Below, one piece after another: positions 20,732 to 31,462 of a DNA stretch of 64,000 bases. The notes under the pieces were generated by a model. That model saw only the letters and a list, made by a program, of their open reading frames with translations. It was not told where the DNA came from and made no database searches. Numbering within the stretch: position 1 is the stretch's first letter; each line of letters opens with the position of its first letter. The stretch lies in NCBI GenBank assembly GCA_014529385.2, contig CM043943.1:152527592-152591591 (forward strand), in the 5' to 3' direction. This DNA comes from Adiantum capillus-veneris (lineage: Eukaryota; Streptophyta; Polypodiopsida; Polypodiales; Pteridaceae). A program made the translations under genes and the position numbers.

Positions 20732-21490
20732 ATGACAAATGAACCCATAATTGAAGAGCCAAAAATTGATGCCCCAAGTTCAGAAATGAAAAATCAGAGA
20801 AGCACTTGGAAAGCTAGAAAGGCGCGTATGAAAGCCAGGAGAGAACAAGAGCAAACGGCTCTATCCGAGGAGTTAAAACACACAAAGGATAGATTAGAGC
20901 GGTTAGAGGATCTAACTAGTCTAATCTCACACACTGTGGCCATAGGGCCCAAAGAAATAGTAGAACCCAAAAGTGCAGGATCAGGAGGATCAGTGTTGGC
21001 AGAAAAGGTAAATGAGCAGTTAGACGCACTTTTAAAAGCATACGAGGCCAGACTCAAAAACAACCAAACCGAAGAGCAAAGATGGATGACTTATAGATAT
21101 GCAGAAATAGAAAAACAGAGGTTGGAAATGTGTCAAAAGATGATTGAAACAGCCCAATCCTTGATAGAAAACCCGCTTGGTAAACCTGCAAGTTGGCACG
21201 AAGTACCAGCTCCAACCCCTATCAAACCAACTTTAGAGAAACAAGTAGACACGAAGGAGAGACTCACGACTACCTCTGAGTCTAGGAGGGAACCTATCAG
21301 AGTGCCCAATAAAATAGATGAGACAATTGATGGTTTCCAACCTAAAACATTGGTAGAAATGGGTAAAGATTGTAACGGTTTAGATGACATGTGGAAGCAG
21401 ATCCGTGATGCCAACGAAGCTAACATGGTGAGCTACCAAATGAATAGCACGAGAAAAGAGAAAAATGAGATCTTACCTCCCATTGAATAA
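20732..21490 (+). pseudogene. Basic/coiled linker of element C polyprotein
   Basis: The 252-codon frame has the basic RSTWKARKARMKARREQEQ stretch, then a heptad-rich segment and GGSVLAEKVNEQLDALLKAY, matching A (11,531-12,346) and B (32,904-33,250). It lies between nucleocapsid and protease. One stop separates it from the next frame. No enzymatic motif is present. Confidence 0.78.
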
Positions 21491-21508
21491 TTTGAGGCAA
21501 GATCACAA

Positions 21509-21923
21509 ATGAACTTTGATATGTATTCACAAGGGGGAGACCATGGATCAATTAGTTCGGGGCACATCCAACCAGACTTGCTAAAAACTCTACCCTCTTA
21601 CCTAGGGGAGTATGAAGCTAAGTCAGAGGTGAGAGAAATCCCATCTCAAAGACATTCTTCCAACAAAGTGATGGATTCACAAGGGTTGATTGAGTTATTG
21701 TCCACCCCTGTGGCATGCACAATCACATTAGCCGAACTCCTGAGGCTACGGCCAAACATGTGGACCACCGTAGGCAAATGCTTAGAAAAATTTGGAGTAA
21801 AAGACCCCACTTCGAAGCTTCAAGAAGGGATCAGAGAATTGGACAAGCCTCAACTCAACACTAGGCCAGTACCTTTAAACAAGGTTGGAGAATATTGTGA
21901 GGGAGAAGATGGAAATACTACAC
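21509..21923 (+). pseudogene. Protease N-terminal part of element C (split by element B)
   Basis: The frame carries the pre-protease spacer with PVPLNKVGEYCEGEDGNTTL and is cut in the codon after this phrase by insertion of B at 21,924. It resumes at 38,837, where the DSG motif follows. The open frame runs a few codons into the B LTR by chance. Confidence 0.88.
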
Positions 21924-22259
21924 TGTTGGAAGAGCGACTCACACACCCATGAAGTGCATGCAAACACTACCTAGATCAACATAATGTCAATCGAGGACAC
22001 AGATGACACGATAGGCACACGGATGAAATCTCTTTAGCTTGTCAGGCTGAGACCATCCTACACATACAACACTCTGGAAGGCCAAATATACCACTATCAA
22101 GAACCTCACTGCTCTCAACTACACCACCTAGCCACATACACACATACGGAAGGTAACTCACCTAATCATGCCAGATTCGTAGGAAACTTAAGGAACACCA
22201 TCCCCTCACTAGGATACACCTATCCCTAAGCTTCTACACTCAAAACCCTCACTCTAAAC

Positions 22260-22660
22260 CATTAGGAAAAATATGGACTCTCCATGGGCCTTGTAAGAAT
22301 CCCTAATTTTAAGGAAGTATGTTGTGATTAAGGGAGACAAAGGAAATGATGGGGGGCTATTTTGGTAGGTCATTTTCTATCCTTCAAGCGTAGAAAAGAT
22401 GGGGTAAGTAGTGACTAGGAAGCTACCTTCTCTCTCTAGCTTTTCAGCATCTCCTAGAGAAAAGGGGGTGTCATAAAGAGGGAGAGGGACCCTTGTACAA
22501 AAAGAGAACCCCACCTTTCATGTTTTTTTAAAAACGCGGCCAAAAATAAACCCTAAAAATTTGAAATTTATTGAAATTTTCAAAAGTAGTCATTTCCCCC
22601 CAAAAAAGTGACCCCAAACCTATTCTAATATCAAAACATCATTTTTTGCCTCCAAAATCC
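22260..22660 (+). repeat. Element H left terminal inverted repeat
   Basis: It begins CATTAGGAAAAATATGGACT and pairs with 27,620-28,016. The outer 24 bp are perfect. The inner part is diverged and has several indels. The same terminal motif ends a small element at 50,710. Confidence 0.85.
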
Positions 22661-22920
22661 CTTTCTCTCTCCATGTCTCCTCTTTGTCTCTCTCACTCCC
22701 CTTCCTCAAAGTAGCCATGCCTACCATAGCCAAGACCTGCTGCATCTCCCTCTTCATCTAAATGCTAAATCCTCCTTCTCACTCTTACAGAATTTTGCAT
22801 CTCCCTCTCCATCTACTTGCTAAACCCTCCCTCTCATTCTCACACACTCCTGGATCTGCCTCTTCATCTACCTGCTAAACCCTTCGTCTCACTGTTACAT
22901 TCCTCTCTCCTCTCTTCTTT
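22661..22920. repeat. Element H left subterminal tandem repeats
   Basis: Three pyrimidine-rich units of about 75-85 bp share CATCTCCCTCTTCATCTA, TGCTAAA and CCTCCTTCTCACTCTTACA. They end near 22,910. Confidence 0.75.
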
Positions 22921-23984
22921 CTATCCATGTACCCTCTTCCATTGTTCACTGTCCTCCCTAAAAAATACCAAGTCTACCGTAAGCCAAGATCTATAGCAAC
23001 TACGGCCTCTTCATCTACCTCCTCAATCTTCCATTTCAATGTCAACATCCGCTCCCCTGACCCTACCTCTTCCCTCATACTCAACTTCCCCTATCAACCA
23101 AGCCCACCATGATTACAAGCTAATGTAGTTGTCTTCACATCCACCCTTGCCTCTATTGCATCCCACAACACTAATACACAACCGTCACACAAGCTATGGA
23201 AAAGACTCTAGCATACCCAACTTCTTGCAAGCTATGGAACATAATATTTCTTTTTCATGTAAGGTGAGTCACATCATAAAATTTCTAGTTGGAAGGACAT
23301 AGAAGGGTGCCCGTGCACCACAGGTGGAAACTCCATAGCCATGAGATAGAGATGGATCCCAAGCATAGGAAGGTCAAGTATGTCAAGCAATGGCGATGTT
23401 ACTTTACACAAGGGCACTGGTTTCAAACCTGAGTGTATTTGAGGCAACATTTGAAGAATTTAGATATGTACTCTATACATGGTGAACATGTATCCATAAT
23501 GCCCAAAGCTATCAACATAGCTTTTACTTTGTAATCTCAATCATGTTTTAGGTGGTCTACAATGGACATGGTTTTGTAACAACAAGCGCTATGGCTTTAA
23601 TATATGAAATCTTTGATCTTGCAAATTATTTTCCATGTAGCAATTTCCTTAAATATTTGATTCTTACTGAGGGGTTTGATGCTTATACAAGTGTGTCACA
23701 TGAATACGGTAAATTCTTGGTGAATTCTAGGGGTTCATAACTAATATAGAAAGTGTTGAACCAATGTTGAGAATTATGCTAGTGGGGAGGATTACCCATC
23801 ACTCATAAGCCTGCATCAAGATGGTCCATGTAATTGCATCATGGTAGCATTTTTGAGGATGCAAAACTATATCAACCAATGCTTCAAAGGTAGGGGCTAG
23901 TTGGTTAGTTTAGGAGAGGAGACAAGGGTGCCTATTCATGCATTGGATGGAAAAGAGGCATGGGATGGGTTTAGAAAACCTTTA

Positions 23985-23985
<1 letters not shown>
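22921..23985. other. Element H interior, no recognised gene
   Basis: Short frames exist on both strands, but I recognise no domain and see no coding bias I can defend. Confidence 0.4.
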
Positions 23986-23989
<4 letters not shown>

Positions 23990-24023
<34 letters not shown>

Positions 24024-24043
24024 CCCCTCCCCCCCCCCCCCCC
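23990..24043. repeat. CT microsatellite followed by C tract
   Basis: A run of about 15 CT units passes into a long C-rich tract. Assembly or read errors are likely here. Confidence 0.92.
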
Positions 24044-24429
24044 AATATCTCTTTGCTTACAGCTAGCTAGCCATGTATGATCAATTATTTTTTGCATAAA
24101 CTTATAGAGTAGTGATTTATACTAATAGAATATTGGCTCCTTTATGGGTAGCTTCTTTAAGAATCAATTATCTCTCTCTGTATCTCTCCTTTTTTTGGAT
24201 GTTATGGCCATTTGCTTCAGCTCTGTTTCACTAGTAGGCCTTTGTGAGACTAAAAAGTGTCTTGTACAACCAAGCAAAGCACCCCCTTTTTCTTTTGAGA
24301 CCAAAACACAGCATACACACTATGGGGCACTATCCTGAAAATCAAAGGGGGGCTTGCAACGCGCCATGGTATGAGATAGCTATTATTGCATGGTTGAGTG
24401 AAGTTTGAACATCCTGTAGGACCATGTCA

Positions 24430-25075
24430 ACCATGCCAAAGCAAGCAGGCACAAATAGAAGGCAAGGTAGGGGGTGCATAGGCCTTGGGAGGCCCAAAAA
24501 AAGCCTGCCACAAGGGAGCGCATTTGGGCCTTCCATAGACCTATGGAAGGCCCAAATGCGCTCCCTTGTGGCAGGCTTTTTTTGGGCCTCCCAAGGCCTA
24601 TGCACCCCCTGCCTTGCCTCCTACTCTTTGTGCTTGCTTAGTTTTGGGCATGGTGGCCTTGGGACTACAAGATAAACAACAACATCCATCCAAAGAGTAG
24701 GAGGCAAGGCAGGTGGTGCATAGGCCTTGGGAGGCCCAAAGAAAGCCTGCCACAAGGGAGCGCATTTGAGCCTTCCATAGGTCTATGGAAGGCCCAAATG
24801 CGCTCCCTTGTGGCAGGCTTTCTTTGGGCCTCCCAAGGCCTATGCACCCCCTGCCTTGCCTCCTAATCTTTGTGCTTGCTTAGTTTTGGGCATGAGAGGC
24901 CCAAAGAAAGCCTGCCACAAGGGAGCGCATTTGGGCCTTCCATAGACCTATGGAAGGCCCAAATGCGCTCCCTTGTGGTAGGCTTTCTTTGGGCCTCCCA
25001 AGGCCTATGCACCCCCTGCCTTGCCTCCTACTCTTTGTGCTTGCTTAGTTTTGGGCATGGTGGCCTTGGGCCTAC
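24430..25075. repeat. Three tandem long inverted repeats (hairpins) in element H
   Basis: Three near-perfect palindromes share the arm GGCCTTGGGAGGCCCAAA...AAGCCTGCCACAAGGGAG...CATTTGGGCCTTCCATAG. Centres are at 24,539-24,540, 24,781-24,782 and 24,946-24,947, each with a 2 base spacer. Arms of the first are about 110 bp, of the second about 90 bp; the left arm of the third is short (about 50 bp). A transcript would fold into long stems with almost no loop. Open frames across this region are by-products of the symmetry. Confidence 0.93.
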
Positions 25076-25377
25076 AAGATAACCATGAACATCCATCCAA
25101 AGAAGCATTTTACAAAACTATAGCTCATATGATATATTTAGAAAAAGCAAACTCATCGTCTACTACAAATGGCTATAGATGGCTCACCATGTGTATGATG
25201 CATTCTCTACTCATTCTCTGCTACTACAGATGGCTCAAAGTATGCATGATGCATACTCAATTAGCAATCAATACAAGGAATAACTTGTCTTGGGTTTGAT
25301 CCATGTATCATGTCATTTGTCCATCATAAAAGTGTATCCTCAATAAAGGGGCAATGTCCTTGAGTTCCAAAAGGGTC

Positions 25378-25590
25378 TCTCTCTCACTCTCTCTCTCTCT
25401 ATCCCTAGTTATCTATCTATGTATCTATCTTTGTGTTTTTTATTTGCATGTGTATCTATCTATGTATTTATGTATCTATCTATCGAATTATCTATCCATC
25501 TATCTATCTATCTATTTATCTATATCTATCCGTCTTTCTGTTTGTTTATCCTCCATCTATCTATGTAAATATATATATATATATATACCC
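25378..25590. repeat. CT/TATC/TA simple-repeat region in element H
   Basis: CT repeats pass into ATCT tetranucleotides (25,400-25,560) and a TA run near 25,570-25,586. The long Y-L-S-I-rich open frames here are artefacts. Confidence 0.92.
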
Positions 25591-25756
25591 TATCTCTATC
25601 TTGTTTGTTCGTTCTCTTTTCTTTATTTTGATTTCATACTATGTTTTCCTTGGGGATTTCAAAGAACACAAGCTTATGGTTGAACTTACACAAACTCATA
25701 TCAAATATGACATAATAGCATGCCATTGCATTATTGATGGCAAAGGTAGAATGAAG

Positions 25757-26065
25757 TGTTTGCACAATGCCAAGAGGGGATTCATGTGTGTGCTTGCAAA
25801 CATGAGGGAATATGATTGCTCTATCTTTCTTGGATTAGGTTTGAGTGTATTCTTTCAAAAATTTGAAGCCTGCCAAATATATTGAGATAAACTCTGAGTG
25901 CTCATGAACTAAATGTTTGTTCAATGCCAAAGGAGGTTCATGTCTATGCCAGCAACACAAGGAAATATGATTGCTCTATCTTGCTTAGATTAGTCTTGAG
26001 TATGGGATTCTTCTAAGAATTTAAAGCTTGCCACCATTTTGAGATAAACTCTAAGTGCTCATACA
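25757..26065. repeat. Two direct copies of a unit of about 150 bp in element H
   Basis: Copies at about 25,757-25,905 and 25,914-26,065 share AATATGATTGCTCTATCTT, GATAAACTCT and AGTGCTCAT. The plus-strand frame through copy one (25,433-25,885) is not kept in copy two, so I do not call a gene. Confidence 0.75.
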
Positions 26066-26315
26066 ACAGAAAATGAATCAAACCTGACCTTTGAGGTCAG
26101 ATGGCTTACTAGATCTACATGCAGGCACATTGCAAAGGTGTACTTGCTACCAAAAAATCAATTTACTTGATCAATCACTTATGAGAACCAAAAATTTGGT
26201 AGGAAGCACAATACACATACAAGATTAGATGAAACAAAAATTGATCACAAGCACAACATCATATAGTTGAAGATTAACTAGAGTGGACAAAAATGTAATG
26301 AAACAAGAGTGCTTT

Positions 26316-27159
26316 CTATTCAAGTAGTTTCATTACAAAGTTTGTAGCTTGTCTACAATAATAGCTTGGGATGTTATGTACTGGATCAAATACATTGAAT
26401 GGAATATAGACTGAGGCAATTACTATGCTCTTAGCAAGGCTTGTCTCATCATTGATAACTCCATGGACCTCCATATCCACAAGTATACACACCAAACAAA
26501 GACTGTTTAGAATGAGGTTCTGATTGGAGAAGTCGCACTTTCCACTTGACACCAAACCAAGTTGAGCCCAAGCATCCACTACAATAACATCTTGTAATAC
26601 AACAAATATGGTGTTAGCTACTATATTTTAAATTAGTATACATTGTTGAGTTATATAGATTAGTTCTTATCTATAGCATGCACAACCATAAAGGTACTCG
26701 AGAGGCATTCAAGCGGTTGCTTTGCAAGTAAGCTGGATAAAAAAATACGTTCACAAATACCGTTGTCAAAAAATATGAACACATGCAAATTAAAGAGGAC
26801 ATATCCATAAGATGACTTAACATTAGACTTACAATGAGGTGCAAATTGGTTTGAAGCTCTCTGCAAATGGATCTCAGGTACACTATACGCATGTTGAGTG
26901 ATGGACACCATTCCAGATTTTGTTTTGAAAGCCATCAGTCTTCACTTCCAATGGCGTTCCAGTATGCCTCGACATTGTACTCCATGAGGACCAACACTGA
27001 ACGGTTGCATGTAGACCCATGAGCCTTGCTAAATACCTGTGGGATCCATTCCACCTTCGAGCTCTTTGTGTTGTGCAGTATGACCTTTTGTATCTCCAAC
27101 TTGGGCCGTCTATGCGTGGTATGGGTGGACATGCTTGAGAAGAGGTCGGATGGCCACAC
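26316..27159 (-). other. Unrecognised minus-strand frames in element H
   Basis: Frames at 26,316-26,579, 26,660-26,935 and 26,935-27,159 follow each other on one strand and could be exons or decayed parts of one element protein. I recognise no transposase motif. Phrases such as KSSKVEWIPQVFSKAHGS and LMEYNVEAYWNAIGSED are not familiar. Coding status is uncertain. Confidence 0.3.
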
Positions 27160-27169
27160 AGTAGAGAGA

Positions 27170-27620
27170 GATTGGGAAGGGGGAGGGGGGTGAGGGTTGG
27201 AGAGAAGGATAGTGAGGTCTACACAGTAGAGAGAGAATGAAGGAGAGAAAGGGAGAGATAGAGAGGATGGAGGGTGAGCTTTTGGCTATGGTGGGATAGT
27301 GATGAGCTTTGGGCTATGGTGGGCTGCACTGTGGAGAATGGAGGGGTGAGGGGAGGGAGAGATAGAGAGGATGGAGAGTGATCATTTGGCTATGGTGGGG
27401 TTGATTGTAGAGAGAGTGAGGAGAGGGAGGGGGGACAACTGAAGAGGAGGATAGTGATGAGCTTTGGGCTATGGTGGGCTGCACAACACAGAGAGAATGG
27501 AGGGGGGAGGGGAGGGAGAGCTAGAGAAGATGGAGAGTGAGATTTTGGCTATGGTGGGGCTGACTGCAGAGAGGAAGTGAGGGGAGGGGAGGGGAGGGGG
27601 CAAGGGAGAGAAGATTGTGG
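27170..27620. repeat. Element H right subterminal tandem repeats
   Basis: G/A-rich units of roughly 90-130 bp share TTTGGCTATGGTGGG, GAGAGATAGAGAGGATGG and GGGCTGCAC. They occupy the inner side of the right TIR, mirroring the pyrimidine-rich repeats of the left side. Confidence 0.8.
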
Positions 27621-28016
27621 GAGAGAGGGAATTTGGAGAGAAAAAGTGACTTTTTGATGTTTGGTTATGTTTTGGGCAATTTTGGAGGGGAAATGGTCAT
27701 TTTTGAGACTTTTCAAAAATTTCAAATTTTTAGGGTTTTTTGATCTGCGCAATTTTTCTTTTGGGGTCCCTTTTTGTCAAGGGTACCTCTCTAAGCTTTA
27801 TGACACCTCTTTCCCCCTTTTTACCCCCCCCCCCCCCCCCCCCCCAGTCCACCTCCCCTTTCTCTCTAAGAATCAAGCATTGAAGAGGGGGACAAATAGG
27901 CTACCCCCCTATCTCTCCTTAGGCTATAGGTGATATCCCAAGAGCCCTCTCATTGGTCCTCCACTAACCCTTCCCTAATCAAAAGGGCCCTAGGAGAGTC
28001 CATATTTTTCCTAATG
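27621..28016 (-). repeat. Element H right terminal inverted repeat
   Basis: This is the inverse partner of 22,260-22,660. It ends ...AGAGTCCATATTTTTCCTAATG and contains a C tract at about 27,825-27,846 that may be length-unstable. Confidence 0.85.
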
Positions 28017-28620
28017 CCCATTTGCGGAAAACGCGTACGATGACAGAGCATAATTTTGAAAGTGCCCGAAACTGAAATTTATGAGTACATATGCATAGCT
28101 TATGTCGCCACGATTCTATAGACTACTAGCACGCAGAAAACAGACATCGTTTGATACACTTACGGCCACAAATAGCTCGTAGATGCGTCAACGTGTGCGC
28201 TTCGTCTCGCGTGGAATGCTTGGCGTTGTCACGTAGCTCTCCTCGAGCCTACAACAATGGTGCAGTCGGATCTCCAATGTGTTGAGCGAGCCGGGCGTAG
28301 CTAGAGGATAAAGCTCACGCTCACTCTCTTTCTCTCTCACACACAGTAGACGACAGTGCTAAAGTTTTGATTATGATTGAAAGTCTCCCTTACAAAATGA
28401 CCTAGGTACCTTAGGTTTAACCAAAAATGGGGTTGAAAGGGTCAAATGGCTTTGTATTTACAATCTGGAAGTGCCATTGCACCCCGGCTTCTGAAACTAG
28501 AATAACTACTCATTACAAATGACGTTTATAGCCATAATCTGCAACATTTCATAACTCGCAAAAGATAAGACTTTGGTACGAAACTTGAGTTATGTTGTGT
28601 TGTTGATCCAGCGGTCAACA

Positions 28621-28632
28621 CTCCCCCCTTCC
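28621..28632 (-). promoter_or_regulatory. Element B polypurine tract
   Basis: In sense it reads GGAAGGGGGGAG, adjoining the 3' LTR. The next bases (gttcatgtcgtccccgacatg on the plus strand) resemble those beside the tract of A. Confidence 0.88.
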
Positions 28633-29759
28633 TCGTTCATGTCGTCCCCGACATGACCTGATTGTCGATGACGATGTGGTCTTTGCTGTCGTTTTGGCTT
28701 CATCTGTTGCACTGCTTGTAACTTTGTCGAACCACAACAAGAACTATGATCCATTAGAGCGGACATCTATCATCATAACCATTCATCTTTTGAGATCCTC
28801 TGATTACTTTTATGTCTGCTCTTCTTCATTGGGGACTTCTTTGTTCCTGTGCAATCATGTTGTTAGTGTTGTCTGTAGCTTTGTCATTGTAGGCCATTCT
28901 TCGACTCGCCATTGAGGAGAAGTATGCTATGATCTGAAATTGGTGCTCCAATTCATTTGTCAATTGATTTGAGTAGCATTTCCCTATTGTTGATGTAGAA
29001 GGAATATGTACAAGAGGATGGTGATAGGTGTCTTTAGATTAGGGTCTAAAACCTGGATGACCAAAGGAAAAAAGCACGGTGGGAAAAAAATGCCTTTGGT
29101 ATACGCTCTTATTGGAGTTGAGCAGTTGAACGTGAAGTACATGTTCATGAAAGGTGAGTGCTTGGGTGAAACACGGAAAGAGTGTCTGATGCAAGTGCCA
29201 ATTATGGGACACTCTATATGCATATGAGAAATTTTTCACCAAAAGCATGCAATGTGAAAGAAGGAGATGATGGGTGTTTCGAGGAATAAATGTAGCACAT
29301 GTGACATCAAAATATGTCTCAAGAGCTTCCACCTTTCCAAGAAGGGTTGTCGATGTAGAAGTTTCTCCACTCGTATCTCATTGTGCTCAGTACGTGAGTG
29401 TCTTTTGGACCTTCTCCTTCACTTCACCAGACTTAAGTACTTAGACTTCGACTCTTTTGCTCACCTATACCAGCATGAGCGACACAACGTAAATATGCTC
29501 AACTCTTCCAGCTTGAGCAGTACCTAGAATTGCTAAGACGCTTAGACCACAAAGAATATTACTTGAAGCTTTGGGACTAACACCTCACTCATTTTGTGGC
29601 TTAGCTAATGGACTCTGACTTTTATGACTTGTCGGTTGCCTGTTGACACTGCTTTGTGACAAGTTCTTCGGCTGTTGTAGTGGCTGCTGAGACATACTTT
29701 GTGAAGTTTCATTGTTTCCCTACCCCTTCTTCTCTTTGTAGTGCTCAGGCCTCTCGTCA
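28633..29759 (-). other. Element B 3' region conserved with element A
   Basis: Positions about 29,000-29,590 match element A 8321-8870 closely. In sense the C-terminal tail of the W-x-P-K protein is readable (VLAILGTAQAGRVEHIYVVS, ending near 29,477), but detached from the rest of that protein. On the antisense strand, frames 29,006-29,227 and 29,267-29,527 correspond to broken frames in A. The remainder (28,633-28,990) has no gene. Confidence 0.65.
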
Positions 29760-30075
29760 GTCTTTTCTTCATGTGGATTATGGATTTTTTTATTTTTTCT
29801 TAATAATCAACAAAGAAAATCTTTAAAAAACTTAACTAAAGAAAAATCATTCAAATAGAAATCTAAATGCTATGTACACTATACACATGTCCCTAGGGGC
29901 TCATATATGGATTTTGTCCCCATACTCCTCTGTAACACTACTCTGAGGGCATATACTCTAAATTTCGTCAAAAAATTATCACAATAAAATGCAAAAATTC
30001 AATGCATCTCACAAAGCATTGCCCTCTAATAGTCATAATGTTAGGTCCGCATTCAGAATGCCTCCCCCCTTCCTA
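29760..30075 (-). repeat. Internal polypurine tract and LTR-like fragment in element B
   Basis: At about 30,063-30,074 a second tract (in sense GGAAGGGGGGAG) is followed on the plus strand by TATTTGGAGTCATCCTTTATG, similar to the bases flanking the real tracts at 7703 and 28,621. The roughly 300 bp to its left (29,760-30,060) are absent from A and resemble nothing else here. They could be the edge of a different LTR, which would make B a mosaic. Confidence 0.5.
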
Positions 30076-30334
30076 TTTGGAGTCATCCTTTATGACAGGG
30101 TATCGCAAAGTGTATGTGTTGTGCTTGGGCAATTAAAACTTGTGCCTATGCAGGCCTTGTAATGTAGCCCTATTATGCATACACAGTCAATGCATGGAAA
30201 ATATTTATGTTGTGCAAGATGTGGGTATAAGCAATTTGCTTATTGGCATTTGTTGGCGAGGCTTCCTATTCTAAGCAATGTAGTGGTCTTTGAAGCTCCT
30301 GTATCGTTGCTTGATTGAAGTGACTTGCTCTCTT
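30076..30334 (-). other. Element B region after the W-x-P-K frame
   Basis: No gene seen. In sense this is the untranslated stretch between the W-x-P-K stop and the internal polypurine tract. Confidence 0.5.
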
Positions 30335-31462
30335 CTAATTGTACTGTAATCGTAGGAAGAATTGTAAGAATTCAAGCGGCGATGCACTGACAACAGTTTT
30401 GTTGTTCTTCTTTGGGACCCATTTCTTTGCGATTATTGGCTGTTTTGTTGCTGACGCTCGTTTGGGAACCCATACTTGGCCGTGCTTCGTTTGTGTTTGA
30501 AGAGACTTCTTTGGGATCCACCTTTTTGTTGTGTGAGTCGACAGTGGTCTTTGCTTCAGCCCTTGTACGCTTGGTTGGGGACTGGATTTAGGCTTTGAAA
30601 GTTGATACTGTGGTTGTTTTGGAATCCAAATGAATTCCTGACTTTTTTGTGCTTGAATCAACTTCTTTGGAGCCCAAACCTGAGTTGTGAAAGCTTGCGA
30701 CTTTGTGATATTCTTACCCGCTCGTGCACGCTTTCCTTGTTTTTTTTTTGGTGTTGGATCTTGTGATTTGTCATTAGAGATCTTTGTCTTCTTGATCCAT
30801 ATCTGTTTTTGGCCGATCTAGCTTTTTGGTATCCACATTTGTCGACCTTTTTGGCTTTGACTTGTTGTCCTTTTCTTTTGACCTATCATGGTTGTTGCTG
30901 AATGGGTTGGTGATAGTGATGGCCTGAGTTGATGATAGGGGATGTCGTAAGATTCATCACTATCGCTACTATCCTCAGCAAGGTTGACTTCTTGTACTTT
31001 CCCTTGATTTTTTAGCTGGTAGTGGAAAGTTACTGTCTGTTTGCTCGTGGGTGGTAGTTTCTTGGAGGAGTTTTCTAGCCCATTGATTAGAGCATTGTTA
31101 GTTCGTTGCTCTGGTTGTATTCCTCCTAACTGAGTCTTTGCATCCTTATTAGGATCCATGTATGAGGATGCTTGTGGTGGCTGTGTCTTCACCGAGGACT
31201 TTGGAATCCACTTTTGGTGCACTTTATTCATGTAGTGATGACATTGATTCCCGGGTCGTTGATCTTCTTGAAGCTCGAAGTGTTCTACAGAGTCATAGAA
31301 CTCGTCGTCTTCTTCATCTTTTGATTCTCCACATTTCTTTTTTTGCTCCTTATTTAGAGAGCTTGTTGATGTCTGGATCTCTTCATTTTCCTGGATTACA
31401 CTCACTGCAAAATATAGAAGGACATCATAGCCATTTTCATCACAAAACTTTGTTGGGAGCAT
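30335..31462 (-). pseudogene. W-x-P-K protein of element B, broken
   Basis: Two minus-strand frames (30,818-31,462 and 30,335-30,661), joined by a decayed stretch, make up the counterpart of the A protein. The first starts with the post-protease phrase PTKFCDENGYDV and an acidic region (DEEDDEFYDSVEHFE). W-x-P-K motifs follow: QKWIPKSS, QMWIPKS, FIWIPKQP, RWIPKKS, QVWVPKRA and KKWVPKKN, plus QVWAPKK in the decayed stretch. The long QGFY-type repeat of A is absent. It is highly basic and of unknown function. It overlaps the end of the protease frame in another phase near 31,440-31,462, so a frameshift joins them. Confidence 0.7.

Larger units (their letters stand above)
22260..28016. mobile_element. 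Element H: DNA transposon with long TIRs inside the B LTR
   Basis: 5,757 bp. The ends are CATTAGGAAAAATATGGACT and its exact inverse, 24 bp perfect. Inverted similarity continues for roughly 400 bp with indels: phrases GGTGTCATAAAG, AACCCTAAAAATTTGAAATT and TCAAAAAGT/AAAAGTGAC recur in opposite order at 27.6-27.95 kb. Subterminal tandem repeats flank both sides. No transposase is recognisable, so it is probably non-autonomous. A target duplication is unclear: flanks could be ACC/GCC (3 bp, one mismatch) if the first base is excluded. CACTA-like or Mutator-like assignment is therefore open. Confidence 0.85.
21924..28620 (-). repeat. Element B 3' LTR (left copy, split by element H)
   Basis: Its two parts, 21,924-22,259 and 28,017-28,620, total about 940 bp and match the right LTR (957 bp). 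The split comes after ACTCTAAAC, where the right LTR simply continues with CCATCTGCGG. Confidence 0.92.

Noticed and set aside
24342-25299. Several repeated open frames on both strands (PWEAQ-KPATRERIWAFHR type)
   Set aside because: They arise from the tandem hairpins, whose symmetry makes both strands open; no independent coding evidence exists.
25354-25885. Y-L-S-I-rich membrane-like protein
   Set aside because: It is translation of CT/ATCT simple repeats; the following 150 bp duplicated unit does not keep the frame.
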